Source: Adiantum capillus-veneris
Lineage: Eukaryota > Streptophyta > Polypodiopsida > Polypodiales > Pteridaceae
DNA: 64,000 bases
NCBI GenBank assembly: GCA_014529385.2
Contig: CM043946.1
Location: 15,085,077-15,149,076, forward strand
Reading direction: 5' to 3'
Both the position numbers and the translations under genes were made by a program. Below, piece by piece: positions 1 through 11,410 of the stretch (position 1 is its first letter; every line of letters starts with the position of its first letter). The notes beneath the pieces were generated by a model. It did not search any database. It was not told the origin of the DNA and saw only the letters and a program-made list of their open reading frames with translations.

Positions 1-65
1 TGCTGGCCACACTTAGTTTCTCCTCATTTCAAGCAGTTCTCACATCAGGTGCATGCATTTTCCAT

Positions 66-183
66 GGCTGACAACAACACAGATGTGTTCAAGATGTTTG
101 CTGCTAAGGACATATTACATGGAGACAATTACCCTATGTGGGCTTACATGATGCAATATGTTCTTGTGTCAAAGGACGTCTAA
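66..183 (+). pseudogene. copia-1 gag, N-terminal fragment
   Basis: An ATG at 66 opens 39 codons ending at TAA 181-183. The fragment reads like the start of a copia gag (UBN2/DUF4219 type): a short acidic leader, then a GDNYPMWAYMMQYVL stretch typical of the N-terminal gag helix. In another frame just past the stop, residues resembling IVQGIDVP continue the gag homology up to the E1 insertion at 218. So a frameshift or stop came in addition to the insertion. The rest of gag is found from about 6733. Together they form one gene split by 6.5 kb of inserted DNA. Assignment to copia gag is from family knowledge; the split is seen directly. Confidence 0.7.
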
Positions 184-217
184 AATTGTGCAGGGCATTG
201 ATGTACCTTGGTACAGC

Positions 218-2601
218 TGAAGATGGTCGGCCTATGGAAGTGCAAGAAGCCCATGCATGACAGTTTGCAGGCAAATGACAAGGACCTTAAGAAGGTGTTT
301 GATGCAGCTAGGAGACAAGTGCACAGGGATGGAGCACTCGCTAGCAGAAGTTACAAGTGTTTTTTTCTATCACCGGTGACAGGACCAAATGTTGATATCA
401 CAAGGTTGGGAACGGGACAAGGGGTGCTGGATACAGGTGCTATGAAGTTTGTGATATGGGATTTTGATCGAGATGTCTCTGCAGGACATGCAAGACACTC
501 TACTACCAAGATGTGTATGCCAAATGCGGCATTGTACAAGTCATTCGTGGTGCTAAGATAATGTGTTTGTCAGATGTAACACATAAGAGGTCAAAGGTCT
601 ACAATGGGAGGGGTTTAGCATATTGAAGCCCTAAGTGGTGGTGCCATAGTGTATGTAGAACGGGTGCTAAAGTTGGGCGAGTTCAAAGTTTTTGTGAGCT
701 TGAAGGTTGTTATTTGGCAACTCTCAAAGTGGATGACATAGTAGTCATATCACTCTCCGTGTGGTGCTTTTGGTGAGAGATCTATTGAGCAAAGAGCTAT
801 ATCCGATTGTTGGCCAACGACTGTGGTCAGTAGAAGAGGTGCTTTTTCTTACGGGCATCATGTGATGTGAGATCGACTAGGGTATGAGCATAAGTTTTCT
901 TCACCATAGTGAATAGTTTCAGCAAGCGAGCAATGCAAAACTAAGTTCAGCAGAACTTTTTTTTAATCGACTAAAGTCGACTATAGATGGCGTGTGAAAG
1001 GAGGCAAAACCCAAAATTTGTTAAAGCTTAATTTGTAAAAAACGGACAGTGCTGCATGCAGGATGGCGCCGCTGTAGATAGAAGGTGAGGGGTTTAGAAG
1101 CGCATGGAGACATGCGGCGTGCGGGGAGCTGCTTGAAGGGGCAGGTCGGCCAAGTGGAACACAGCATGCAGGGGAGCTGGATAGCACATGGCGGGGTTCC
1201 ATATGCAATAGCAAAAAAAGGAGGGCGACACTACAGAGTGACCTGCAAAGAGAGTGAGGTTGCTGGTTGCTGGGAGAGGATGCTGTGTTTGTGAAGGGCC
1301 ATGCAGAGAATGCGCCGCCAAAGGGGGGGTTGTACAGAGGAGTATGAAAGGTCTCATGTTGAAGGGGGCCGCCAGACGCTATGGCAATCAACTCGGGCGT
1401 GAGCAAGGGAGAGCCGCCGGTTCAGGGGCGGCAGCCAATTACATGGAGGAGGAGAGGCCAAATGGGCCGTGAGCAGGTGGAGGTTGGCAAAAGAAAAAGC
1501 GCTAGGCATTGGAGGGAGGCCCGGGAGTTGTCATGAGGGGCTGCCAGGGATTGGACAAGCATAGTGTGAAGCCAGGAGAGCTTCAAAAAAGCAAACACAG
1601 TTGAAGGAAGAAGGGAAGAAGAGGTGGCGGGGGCTGTAGACCAAGCCAGGGCCAAGGACAGCCAAAGGGTGAGCAGGCGGAGAGGGAGGGCCAACGGGGG
1701 CAAGAGGAAGGCCGCCAAGGGGCTTGGCCATGAAGGAAGCTGCCATGCTGGAGAGCAGGAGAGCAGCGCCATCTGAGGACGCCCATTGAAGGGAAAGGTA
1801 GGCTGATGGTGATGAAGGACACAGGTTACAAAAGGGCCAGCAATTGGAGAACGAGTCCATGGTGAGAAGGGTGAGTTGTACGCAGAGGGAAAAGTCACCA
1901 GCAGCTAGGAAAGGCATGGTAGGCCAGAGAGGACCGTGGTCTGCCAGAGCGGACAAGGGAAAAGATTGAAGCCGCCAAGGCAGATGTGTGGATTAAAAAA
2001 AAACGGTGAGGGATTGGGCTCGTCCGATCAGGGGTTCCATACAGTGTGGTGGAGTTCACCACAGGTTGCCAAGGGCCGCCAAGGATTTCATCAATGCACA
2101 TAGTCGACATTAGCCATCAATGTACCGGAGTTCTTGTTTTTTGCTATGCATAAGTGGATTTATGGTTTGGTTGGGTTATTTTTTGTGTCGGATTTTCCAC
2201 CGATCTTCTCGTCTATCTCGTCTTGTGCATCTTGCCCGTGGTAGCGTTGGCTCCGGGTCTTTGTGTGTGTGTGCAAAGAGGAAGGGAGAGAGATTGGGCG
2301 GGAAAATTGTATGTGTGGTCGGGGTGTCTGTCGCCTCCCTATGTGAGTGTGTTTACAGATGTTGGGATGAGTGTATGCATTGGTGGGTACAGGTGTGGGA
2401 TGGTGGTTTTTTGACAAGTGTTTGCGGTTATGGTCAAGTTTGTGCAGCTGTGATTGCTCGTAGGTGAGTCTGTGGTGTGAAGGTTGGCAGATAGTGTGCG
2501 TTTGTGTGAGTTTCTCTATGGTTAGGGGTGCATAATTTATCTTGGGCTATAGAGAGGCAGCTTACTTGTGTGTTGGGTTTGTTCCTACTTCCCCCTTTCC
2601 A
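218..2601 (+). repeat. E1 5' LTR
   Basis: A direct repeat of 4393-6731, starting TG and ending CA, about 2384 bp. It contains a GT-rich stretch near 2260-2420. Antisense proline- and leucine-rich ORFs within it (981-1956) show no recognisable domain. Confidence 0.85.
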
Positions 2602-2605
2602 TCAG

Positions 2606-2623
2606 TGGTGTCCCCACTGAGGA
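2606..2623 (+). other. E1 primer-binding site (putative)
   Basis: TGGTGTCCCCACTGAGGA lies 4 bases after the 5' LTR. It matches at most positions the sites of B (42072) and C (50883), which read TGGTGCCCCCACGGAGGA and TGGCGCCCCCACGGAGGA. The TGG start fits pairing with a tRNA CCA end; I did not determine which tRNA. Confidence 0.6.
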
Positions 2624-2689
2624 GCTACTGATTGCTTCACGGTGAAGTCGAAGACGGTGTCGCGGTTTGAAGAGCAGGATCTAACAAGA

Positions 2690-3250
2690 ATGGCATGGTC
2701 GGGTTTTCCGACTTTTGCAGGTGCTGAAGATGCTGAGATTTGGTTGCAAGACTACGGCCTTTTTTGATGGATAGCTACTGGTCAAGAGAAGAGGGAGTGG
2801 GCCAATCTTTCCCGCTCTTGGTTCGTGGAAAAGCAAAGGTATGGTATGAGGGCTTGCAGGCTGAAGAAAGACACGATTGGATCACATTGGAAGCGGCATT
2901 CCAAAGCCGATATGTGGCCGGAGTGAAGTGAAGCAGATGATGGACAACCTAAAGCAAAGCCTTAATGGTGATTTTCTAGCATTCGTGTGGGAGTTCGAGG
3001 CCATATGGAGCAAGGTGGTTAAGGTAACTGCTGTAGAGAATGCAGATTTTTTAAAGATGACCAAGTTTGTGGATTGCTTGCATGAAAAAGTGCAGGATAA
3101 AGTCGAGATAGAGGACCGTGCACGTACGAGGAGGCAGTAGCCTATGCGCAGAGTAGGACGAAGAAGGTTTTAAAGAAGCAACATGCAAAGCACGTTCTGG
3201 CGAGTCCATTGGTGCTAAGGCCAATTGCTAGGGAAGAGCTTCAGGTAATG
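2690..3250 (+). pseudogene. E1 gag remnant (Ty3/Tat type)
   Basis: An ATG at 2690 gives MAWSGFPTFAGAEDAEIWLQD, the same opening pattern as the gag of B (MAFPNFFGRSGENAGDFL) and C (MAFSYPEFHGRSDEDVEEFL). After a frameshift near 2765 the capsid motif FPLLVRGKAKVWYEGL (frame from 2740) matches the Retrotrans_gag core, in which a hydrophobic-LxGxAxxWY block is usual. A further shift near 2930 leads to QSLNGDFLAFVWEFEAIW and then TYEEAVAYAQSRT near 3125-3170, equivalent to RTYEDALEVARNKE in C. At least two frameshifts make it non-functional. No zinc knuckle follows. Confidence 0.7.
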
Positions 3251-3271
3251 TGACCCTTTGTTGATGCACAT

Positions 3272-3734
3272 GTGGTAGTAGCGGATAGGCGTGATGACAG
3301 AGTAGAGACGATGCCGTGTGGGCCTATGAGGCGTCAGCAACTACAAAGAGGAGTCTACCGAGTACCGTCTGATGAGCTTGACCAATTGACTTTCGAAAAG
3401 CAAGCAGTGGAGAAGATAGCTGAAGTGCCAAAGCCGGTGAGGTTTGTGGAGAAAGCCGAGGTGTATTTGAGCTATAGCACTGCCTTGGATACAGACATCA
3501 CATGGGAAACGGAGTCTGCTTTCTCAAGGTATGAGACATATGATGTTATGCATGTCGATAAGGTGGTCAAAGAGCAACAGATTGCAGGTGAAGAGACATT
3601 TTTTGCGGACCAGGGGGTTGGAAAACCCTCTCTCCTTACCTTGTGATGGTAAGACCATGTTGACTGAAGAAGAGTGCTTCGATGAAGCAGACTGGGGGTT
3701 CATTGATCCAGTGGTCGATGTAGATGACGAGTAG
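3272..3734 (+). CDS. E1 internal ORF of unknown function (two frames)
   Basis: Open from 3272 to 3646 (124 codons) and continuing in another frame from about 3531 to 3734, ending in an acidic tail (FIDPVVDVDDE). It occupies the place where protease-pol would be in an autonomous Ty3 element. I do not recognise a domain: there is no D[ST]G protease box and no RT box. The charged composition and lack of repeats suggest former coding sequence. It may be a diverged gag-protease linker or captured sequence. The two overlapping frames suggest one frameshift. Confidence 0.3.
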
Positions 3735-3740
3735 CAGGTT

Positions 3741-4154
3741 TTGGTTGCTAAAGCTATGGTGAGAATAAAAGGTATGCAAGGCTTTCCGTCTTTTCCAGTG
3801 CTGTTTGAAGGGACTACACGTGATGGTACGCCGCTGTTTGCTTTGGAGGATCAGTTATCGCAGGTGGATGCCATGTTGTTAACGGATATGTTGTTGAAGG
3901 CTTCTTTGCAAGCGCCTCTATGCCGATTGCTACAGGTTATTTTGTTTAAAGAAAATCATGCTATGGCGAGCTCTCTAGCCGATGGCTGGGAAACAGATAA
4001 TGTAAAAGGTCTACAAGTTGTACAGGCTTGTTTTATGTGTGAAGAAGGTTCATGTGTACAGTTTTTTGAAGGGTTATGCTGTCAAGAGCTACATACACGG
4101 ATAGCTTACAAGTTTACAAGTGCAACGCTGGGGTGGTTTATATCCGTTTTATAG
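3741..4154 (+). CDS. E1 internal ORF, 137 codons, unknown
   Basis: Starts 7 bases after the stop of the preceding acidic ORF and runs without a stop to 4154; an internal ATG at 3756 is the more likely start. The middle is leucine-rich (LSQVDAMLLTDMLLKASLQAPL) and the C-terminal part contains several cysteines. I recognise no family. It is the last ORF before the 3' LTR, so it may be a remnant of a pol or accessory region, or chance. From 4155 to 4392 I see no gene and only a weak purine run before the LTR. Confidence 0.25.
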   Translation: MVAKAMVRIKGMQGFPSFPVLFEGTTRDGTPLFALEDQLSQVDAMLLTDMLLKASLQAPLCRLLQVILFKENHAMASSLADGWETDNVKGLQVVQACFMCEEGSCVQFFEGLCCQELHTRIAYKFTSATLGWFISVL

Positions 4155-4392
4155 ATAGATGGTTATGATCAATGCCATGTTTTTTATCCAGGTAGAGTTT
4201 ACACTATGCTTGGGAGAGCCTATGGCTTTCCATTTGACCCGGGTGGATTCTACAGCCATTGGATCTCTCTCTATCTATTTATTGCTTCTATAACTACTAT
4301 CTATAAGCTTCTTATTATGCAGTTATATTAACTAAATAATGCTACGGTTGAGCATGAATGCTCAACGAGGGGTTTGTCAATGACAACACAGT

Positions 4393-6731
4393 TGAAGATG
4401 GTTGGCCTATTAAAGTGCAAGAAGCCCAGGCATGACAGTTTGCAGGCAAATGACAGGGACCTTGAGCAGGTGTTTGATGCAGCTAGGAGATAGGTGCACA
4501 CGGATGGAGCACTCCCTAGCAGAAGTTACGAGTGTTTTTTGCTATCACCGATGACAGGATCAAATGTTGATATCACAAGGTTTGGAACGGGACAAGGGGT
4601 GCTAGATACATGTGCTATGAAGTTTGTGATATGGGATTTTGATCAAGATCTTGCAGGACATGCAAGACACTCTACTACCAAGATGTGTATGCCAAATGCA
4701 GCATTGTACAGGTCATTCGTGGTGCTAATATCATATGTCTGTCAGATGTGACACATAAGAGGTCAAAGGTCTACATTGGGAGGCGTTTAGTATATTCAAG
4801 CTCTAAGTGGTGGTGCCATGGTGTATGCAAAACGGGTGCTAAAGCTGGGCGAGTTCAATTTTTTTGTGAGCTTGAAGGTTGTTATTTGGCAACTCTCAAA
4901 GTGGGTGACATAGCAGTCATATCACTCTCGGTGTGGTGCTTTTGGTCAGAGATCTATTGTGCAAAGAACTATATCCGATTGTTGTTGGCTTGTGCAAAGA
5001 CCTATATCCGATTGTTGGCCAACAACCATGGACAGTACAAAGAGCTTTTTTTTACGGGCGTTATGTGATGTGAGATCGACTGGGGTAGGAGGATAAGTTT
5101 TCTTCACTATAGTGAATAGTGTCAGCAAGCGAGCAATGCAAAACTAAGTTGCGCATAAGTTATTTTCTCATAGACTAAAGTCGACTATAGATGGCGTGTG
5201 AAAGGAGGCAAAACCCAAAATTTGTTAAAGCTTAATTTATAAAAAACGACTGCTGCATGAAGGATGGCGCCGCTGCAGATAAAAGGTGAGGGGTTCGGAA
5301 GCGCGTGGAGACATGCGGCGTGCGGGGAGCTGCTTGAAGGGGCAGGTCGGCCAAGTGCAACACAGCATGCAGGGGAGCTGGATAGCACATGGTGGGGTGC
5401 CTTATGCAATAGCAAAAAAGGAGGGCGACACTACAGAGGGAGCTGCAGATAGGGTGAGGTTGCTGGTTGCAGGGAGAGGATGCTGTGTTTGTGAAGGGCC
5501 ATGCAGAGAATGCGCCGCCAAAGGGGGGGACTGTACAGAGGAGTATGAAAGGCCTCAAGTTGAAGGGGTCTGCCAGACGCTATGGCAGTCAGCTCGGCCG
5601 TGAGCGGCAGCCAATTACGTGGAGGAGGAGAGGCCAAATGGGCCGTGAGCAGGTGCAGGTTGGCAAAAGAAAAAGCGCTAGGCATTGGAGGGAGGCCGGG
5701 GAGTTGTCATGAGGGGCCGCCAGGGATTGGACAAGCATAGTGTGAAGCCAGGAGAGCTTCAAAAAATCAAACACAGTTGAAGGAAGAAGGGAAGAAGAGG
5801 TGGCGGGGGCTGTAGACCAAGCCAGGGCCAAGGACAGCGAAAGGTTGAGCAGGCGGAGAGGGAGGGCCAAGAGGGAGCCGGGGGCAAGAGGAAGGCCGCC
5901 AAGGGGCTTGGCCATGAAGGAAGCTTCCATATTGGAGAGCAGGAGAGCAGCGCCATCTGAGGAGGTTCATGGAAGGGAAAGGTAGGCTGATGGTAATGAA
6001 GGCCACAGGTTACAAAAGGGCCAGCAATTGGATAACGAGTCCATGGTGAGAAGGGTGAGTTGTAGCCAGAGGGAAAAGTCGCCAGCAGCTAGGATAGGCA
6101 TGGTGGGCCAGAGAGGGCCATGGTCTGCCAGAGCCGACAAGGGAAAAGATTCAGGGCGCCAAGGCGGATATGTGGATACATAAAAAACGGCGAGGGATTG
6201 GGCTCGTCCGAGCAGGGGTTCCATACCGTGTGGTGGGGTTCACCACCGGTTGCCAAGGGCCGCCAAGGATTGCATCAATGCACATAGTCGACATTAGCCA
6301 TCATTGTACCGGAGTTCTTGTTTTTTGCTATGCATAAGTGGATTTATGGTCTGGTTGGTTTATTTTTTGTGTTGGATTTGCCACCGATCTTCTCGTCTAT
6401 CTCGTCTTGTGCATCTCGCCCGTGGTAGCGTTGGCTCTGGGTCTGTGTGTGTGTGCGCAAAGAGAAAGGGAGAGAGATTGTCCGGGCAAATTGTATGTGT
6501 GTTCGAGGTTTGTGTCGCGTCCCTGTGTGAGTGTGTTTACAGAATTTCGGATGAGTGTATGCATCGGTGGGTACAGGTGTGGGATGGTCGAGTGTGTGTA
6601 GTTGTGATTTCTCGTAGGTGAGTCTGTGCATTTGTGTGAGTTTCTTTGTGGTTAGGGGTGTAGAATTTATCATGGGCTATAGAGAGGCAGCTTACTTATG
6701 TGCTGGGTTTGTTCCTACTTCGTCCTTTCCA
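4393..6731 (+). repeat. E1 3' LTR
   Basis: A direct repeat of 218-2601 (about 2339 bp), same TG start and CCTTTCCA end. After it, copia-1 gag resumes at once. Confidence 0.85.
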
Positions 6732-6732
6732 A

Positions 6733-7720
6733 CGTCATGGTTTTGAGGATGTAGGCGATGTTGAGGATGTTGTAGGTCTTGCTGCAAGGATTGCTACTAC
6801 TAGAGTTGTTTTGCCTACGACAGAACAAGCTCATTGGGATGTAAAGGTTGCATAGGCTCATGCATTGATTGTGTTTTCTATGAAGCACACCATTACTCTT
6901 CACATTTGTTTAGTGAAATTTGCAAAACAGGTTGATATTCTAGCAGGTCTTTATGCAAACCGCAATGAGGCTAAAATTGCTTTTCTGCATAAAGAGCTAG
7001 AATCAAAGATTATGCATGAGGAAGATGATATGGACACTTTCCTTGTTGGTGTCAGGATATCAATGAGCAACTTATTTTTGTTGGTGAAGTCATTTCAGAC
7101 AATTCCCTTGTGCAGATTGTTCTTGATACGTTTCAGATTCTTACCAGACTTTTGCTAGTACCTGGAGACTTATGACCCAAGGAAATCCTGAAGTTGTCAA
7201 GTTTGATCCATTATGCACATTGCTGTTGCAAAAGTAGCTTTCCAGAAAAAATAGGACTAGGCAACGTGCAGTTGAACACACTTTTATTGTTTCTCAAAGA
7301 AAAGGTGGTAATAGCAATGTAGCCACTTCTTATGGTTCTACTACAAGTGGAAAAACCTATGTTACTAATGCTTTTGTTGGCAACAATTTGTCTGGAAATT
7401 CTGTGGATAAGGGAAAAAAGAATATGCGTTGTCATTATTGTAAATCTAATGATCACTTGATTAATCATTGTCCTAAATTGAAGGCCAAAGAGGCGAAGAA
7501 GAAAGAGGGTGGTTCCACTGCAAATACTGGTTCCACTACAAATGCAGCCATTGTTGAGTCTTTTGTGAAAGGAGACTTTGATGTTGATGTTGATGCAGAT
7601 GGGCTTTTAGTGCTGAGTGCACTTTCAATCCTGTTGTCCATGATGCATGCTTGTCAGTTGCTGCAGACTCACATGTGTGGTATTTCGACAGTGGTGCTAC
7701 AAAGCACATTACCTACATCG
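6733..7720 (+). pseudogene. copia-1 gag, C-terminal part with zinc knuckle
   Basis: Continues the gag begun at 66: GFEDVGDVEDVVGLAARI with an in-frame TAG near 6853, then LYANRNEAKIAFLHKELESKIM and, in another frame, a gag segment like INEQLIFVGEVISD. These match the UBN2/copia gag core. An intact CCHC knuckle (C-HY-C-KSND-H-LINH-C) lies near 7428-7470, followed by a lysine-rich stretch. Frame changes at about 7060 and 7200 show decay. The knuckle would bind packaged RNA in a working element. Its position 6.5 kb from the N-terminal piece is explained by the E1 insertion. Confidence 0.75.
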
Positions 7721-8909
7721 TGAATTGTTCACCTCTCTCGACTCTATCCCTCGTGGGAATTCAGTCACTTGTGCCAACGATGCCTCTTATCCGATTCAGG
7801 GAGTTGGAAAGATTGTGCTTACTGTTGCAAATGACAGTTCTTTCACACTTGTTGATACACTTTATGTACTTGGGATCAAGAAGAATCTTTTATCTGTATT
7901 TGCACTTGCTAGACTTGGGCTTGTAGCCAAATTTGTGGATGAGAGATGTACAATTCATAATCTCAGTTTTGGTGATAAAATTATTGCATCTAGCTTTTTG
8001 TGCCATGGGTTGTATAAGCTCACTCTGTATGACAAGTGTGGACAAAATATTGCAAATGCAGTTGCAGATTCAAGGCCTATTTCAGATGCAAAACTGTGGC
8101 ATGCACATATTGGGCATTTGAATTTTTCCAGTTTGCTGCATTTGCAGAAATTTGATATGGTTGCTTCTTTACCGCTTCTTGAAGCACCTGTCAAATATGT
8201 TTGTGAAGGCTGTATTTTGGGTAAGATGCAATGTTCTAAGTTTCCAAAGGATGGTTCAGTTAGGGCCACATGCAGGTTGCAGCTTGTGCATAGTGATGTT
8301 TGTGGACCCATGCAAACTCTATCCTTGGGTAGTTACCTGTACTTTGTGACTTTCATTGATGATTACTTAAGGCATGCATGGGTATTTCCTCTTAAAGCAA
8401 AATCCGAAGTTTTTATGCGCTCCAAAAAAATTCTGGCTATGGCTGAAAATGTTTCGAAATGTATTATGGGCACCCTCCGTTCCAATCGAGGGGGGGAGTA
8501 TATGTCTCATGAATTTAATGCATTTTTGGCTAGTCGTGGGATAAAACACCAATGTATAGTGCCTTATATGCCTCAGCAAAATGGTGTAGCTGCGAGGAAA
8601 AATAGGTCACTTACGAAAATGGCACGATGATATATGGTCAAAAGTAAAGCTTTGCCGCATTCTTTTTGGCTTGAGGCCATCATGTGTGCCACTTATGTAC
8701 TTAGCAAGTGTCCTACAAAAGCTTTGAAATCTATTACTCCATATGAAGCATGGCATGATAGAAAGTCTTCTATTAAGCGCATGCATGTTTTTGATTGTTT
8801 GGAATATGCTTTGGTGCCACATATAGAGTGCAAAGGTTTCAAATGTATTTTTGTTGGTTATAGTGTTAAAAGCAAAGGTTACAGATTGTATCATCCGCAA
8901 ACAAAGTGA
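7655..8909 (+). pseudogene. copia-1 protease and integrase region
   Basis: The protease box reads VWYFDSGATKHIT (D-S-G intact, near 7676). After a frameshift at about 7730 the ORF to 8630 carries the GAG-pre-integrase pattern (LWHAHIGHLNFSSLLHLQ, CEGCILGKM) and the integrase core LVHSDVCGP. The second catalytic Asp appears as LRSNRGGEY (usual LRSDNGGEY) and the Glu position as PQQNGVAARKNR (usual PQQNGVAERKNR). Two of the three D,D,E residues are therefore lost. A stop at 8628-8630 is followed by a continuation (8634-8909) with SFWLEAIMCATYVL and FVGYS motifs of the integrase C-terminal region. Not functional. Confidence 0.85.
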
Positions 8910-8912
8910 ATT

Positions 8913-10830
8913 ATGGTTTCACGGGATGTAGTGTTTGTGGAAGATTCTATTGAGCCCTTGCTGTCATGTACTAGAGACAGTAATGTAAGCTCACAGGACA
9001 ATTATGACACTTTGTTGCCTCTTTTCAGTGCTGGAAGTTTGAATGTAAATTCCAATGAGGCAAATGTACAGCCTATGGGGGTTACCAAAAATGTTACAGA
9101 TCAACCTATTACTGGTGCAGACATACATGATGTACTTGATGAGGAAAGGGCTGAAAATGAGCAGGCTAGAGGTATGCCAAAATGCCTGGTGCATACATTG
9201 CATGACAGTAAATTGGATTCACCTTTGTCTAGTCATACTCCTTCAGGCTCTAGCCATGCATCTTACGCATTAGATTGTTATGCTTTGGTTGTGTCTAGTT
9301 TACATGATGTTGAGAAACCTCTATCTTTTGATGAAGCACAGAATTCAAAAAATTGGATGGCTACCATGAAATCAAAATATGATGCACTTATAGAAAATGA
9401 CACATGGACTTTATGTGATTTGCCTTCTGGCAAAAAGGCCATTGGTACAAAGTGGGTTTACAAGTTGAAACGCAAGCCGGATGATCAGATCCATTGCCAT
9501 AAGGCTCGACTTGTTTCAAAGGGTTATGCACAGCAAAAAGGCATAGATTATGAAGAGACTTTTGCTCCCACTTGTCGTATGACTACTGTGTGTTTTCTAT
9601 GTGCATTGGAAGATCATCTTGGTTGGATGTACATCAATCAGACATTGTTACTGCTTTCTTGAATTGGGACATATTTGAGGAATTTTATGTAACGTAGCCT
9701 CGTGGTTTTGTCAAGAAAGTACAAGAGGACAAAGTGTCCAGATGTAAGAAGGCTTTGTATGGGTTAAAGCAATCTCCTTGTGCTTGGTATGAGAGAGATG
9801 ACACTCATTTGGTCAAACGATGCTTTTGTAACAGTCCAACAAAAAGCACATTTGTATGTAAAGTGTGAGGGTGATGTACTTCTTATTGTTATTCTTTATG
9901 TGGATAATTTTCTGATCATTGGTCCCAATGAGCCACATATTGCTGAATTTAAGGCTGATTTGAATGCTACTTTCAAGATGAAAGATTTGGGGATGTTGCA
10001 TCATTATTTGGGCATACAGTTTAAACACTGTGATAGACATTGCTATGTAAGTTTGGACTTGAGGATTGCAAACCTACTGAAACTCCCATGGAAATAGGTT
10101 TGAAGTTGATTTTACATGATGCTGGTGATCTTGCTGATGTCACTCTTTACCAAACTTCTATTGGCTGCCTCATTTATGTATGCAGCACGAAGCCAGATAT
10201 TCAGTTTTTAGTCTCACATGTAGTAGATTTATGCATAGCCCAAGGTCTAAGCATTGGCAAGCTGTCAAGAGGATTTTCTGCTACCTTAGTGGCACTTTAC
10301 ATCTTGGCTTGTTTTATCCCAAGGGGGATCATTGTACCCAGGCTTACATGCCTTTTTGGACTCAGATTGAGCTAGTTGTTTTGACACGCAAGTGTCCACA
10401 AGAGGTTTTTATTTTATGCTTGACAGTTCATGTATATCATGGTTGAGCAAGAAGCTACCTACTGTGGCCACTTCTAGTTGTGAGGCTGAGTACAGGATAG
10501 TCTTCACAGCTACGGTTCAGTGTATATGGCTCAGACGCCTTATGGGTGGATGATTTGGGTGTTGGATAGGACACTGCCAACACTATCTACACTGACAAAC
10601 AGAGCGCATTGGTAGTTGAGAGGAACCCAATTTTCCATGCTCACATAAAGAAGATTGAGGTGCATTACCAATATGTCAGGGAGAAGCTCTTAGTAGAGGA
10701 GAGATTGGCTTGGCTTATGTGCCAACAAAGGACAACCTTGCAGATCTTTTCACAAAGACATTGTCTCGTGAGAAGCTCAAAGCTTTCCGCAAAGATTTGG
10801 GCTTACTCTCCTTTGTGGACTAATCATGTC
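8913..10830 (+). pseudogene. copia-1 reverse transcriptase and RNase H
   Basis: The frame from 8913 continues from the integrase C-terminus through a variable linker to the RVT_2 start (WMATMKSKYDALIENDTWTL, TKWVYKLKRKPD, KARLVSKGYAQQKGIDY) and breaks at 9662. The catalytic box in the next frame is LYVDNFLIIG near 9895: the usual YVDD has become YVDN. RNase H motifs follow in scattered frames: SSCEAEY near 10479, a degraded DKQSAL near 10593, and NPIFHAHIKKIEVHY near 10627. Several frameshifts and the D-to-N change make it inactive. It ends about 70 bases before the 3' LTR. Confidence 0.85.
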
Positions 10831-10887
10831 CTTAGGGTATGGCACTTCCCTTTACTCATGTGCCAGCTCTCGTTCACCGCATCACTC

Positions 10888-10897
10888 CAGGGGGGAT
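10888..10897 (+). other. copia-1 polypurine tract
   Basis: The run CAGGGGGGAT directly before the proposed 3' LTR start at 10898 is the expected plus-strand primer site. Confidence 0.6.
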
Positions 10898-11125
10898 TGG
10901 TTACCATATACATGTGGTAGTGATGTGTGTGAACACACTAGGACTGCTGGGGCATTTTTTCCCTCTTTAGGAGGTTTTTTCCCCCGTGCATTGTATATAT
11001 GCCCATCACTCTAGGGCTATCTATCTTTCCATTGCACACTAAGTAACACACTGTCTAGTGTGTTCCTTGAGCTTCCTTTGTCTTATCCAAGTTGTGTGTA
11101 TTTTCCTACAACTTTAATTCCAACA
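10898..11125 (+). repeat. copia-1 3' LTR (about 228 bp)
   Basis: Inferred from its place after RNase H and the purine tract, a TG start and an end at TTCCAACA. A TATA-like GTATATATGC is at 10993-11000. The partner LTR is outside the window, so the ends are estimates. Confidence 0.5.
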
Positions 11126-11410
11126 CTCATTTATCCTGTTGGTGTGCAAATAGAAGCAATGGTACCCTTCAATTTGTCTAATTTTTCTTTGGCTAGCATC
11201 CATGGTGCTTAAGGAAGCACAATCTTTCCATTGGGAGCACGACGTGGAGTAGAAGAGGCGGGTAGACATTTCAAAGCCTCAAATCCTCCCTCGCACCCCA
11301 TGAGTACTTCTTGCCAATAATGTGTTTCCATAGTGTTTAGGCTACATTCTTGAATATGAGCATGGGATCCAAGAGGTGTTGTATTTTTAAGTCCTTCCAA
11401 AATGAAAGTC

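Larger units (their letters stand above)
218..6731 (+). mobile_element. E1: non-autonomous LTR element with 2.3-kb LTRs, nested in copia-1 gag
   Basis: Two direct copies, 218-2601 and 4393-6731, begin TGAAGATGG and end CCTTTCCA, flanking only about 1.8 kb. A primer-binding-like TGGTGTCCCCAC follows the left copy by 4 bases. The interior holds a broken Ty3-type gag and two unassigned ORFs but no protease, RT or integrase that I can see. It therefore resembles a LARD-like derivative of the Ty3/Tat group represented by elements B and C. The LTR copies differ at roughly 9% of the first 110 bases by eye, so it is old. I see no clean target duplication (ACAGC against ACGTC), but copia-1 gag continues on both sides. 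Confidence 0.8.
1..11125 (+). mobile_element. Ty1/copia LTR retrotransposon copia-1, degenerate, 5' LTR outside the window
   Basis: The order gag, CCHC knuckle, protease, GAG-pre-integrase/integrase, reverse transcriptase, RNase H on the plus strand is that of Ty1/copia. The gag start is at 66 and a short 3' LTR ends near 11125. The body is interrupted at 218-6731 by another LTR element (E1), and gag resumes at about 6733. Many stops and frameshifts, a changed RT box and lost integrase residues show it is an old, dead copy. Nothing upstream of 66 can be assigned beyond probable 5' leader. Confidence 0.85.

Noticed and set aside
981-1956. Antisense Pro/Leu-rich ORFs in the E1 LTR, partly repeated at 5185-6224
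   Set aside because: They recur only because both LTRs share the sequence; frames differ between copies and no motif is present.
213-6736. Target duplication for E1
   Set aside because: ACAGC and ACGTC match at only three of five positions; I do not claim it.
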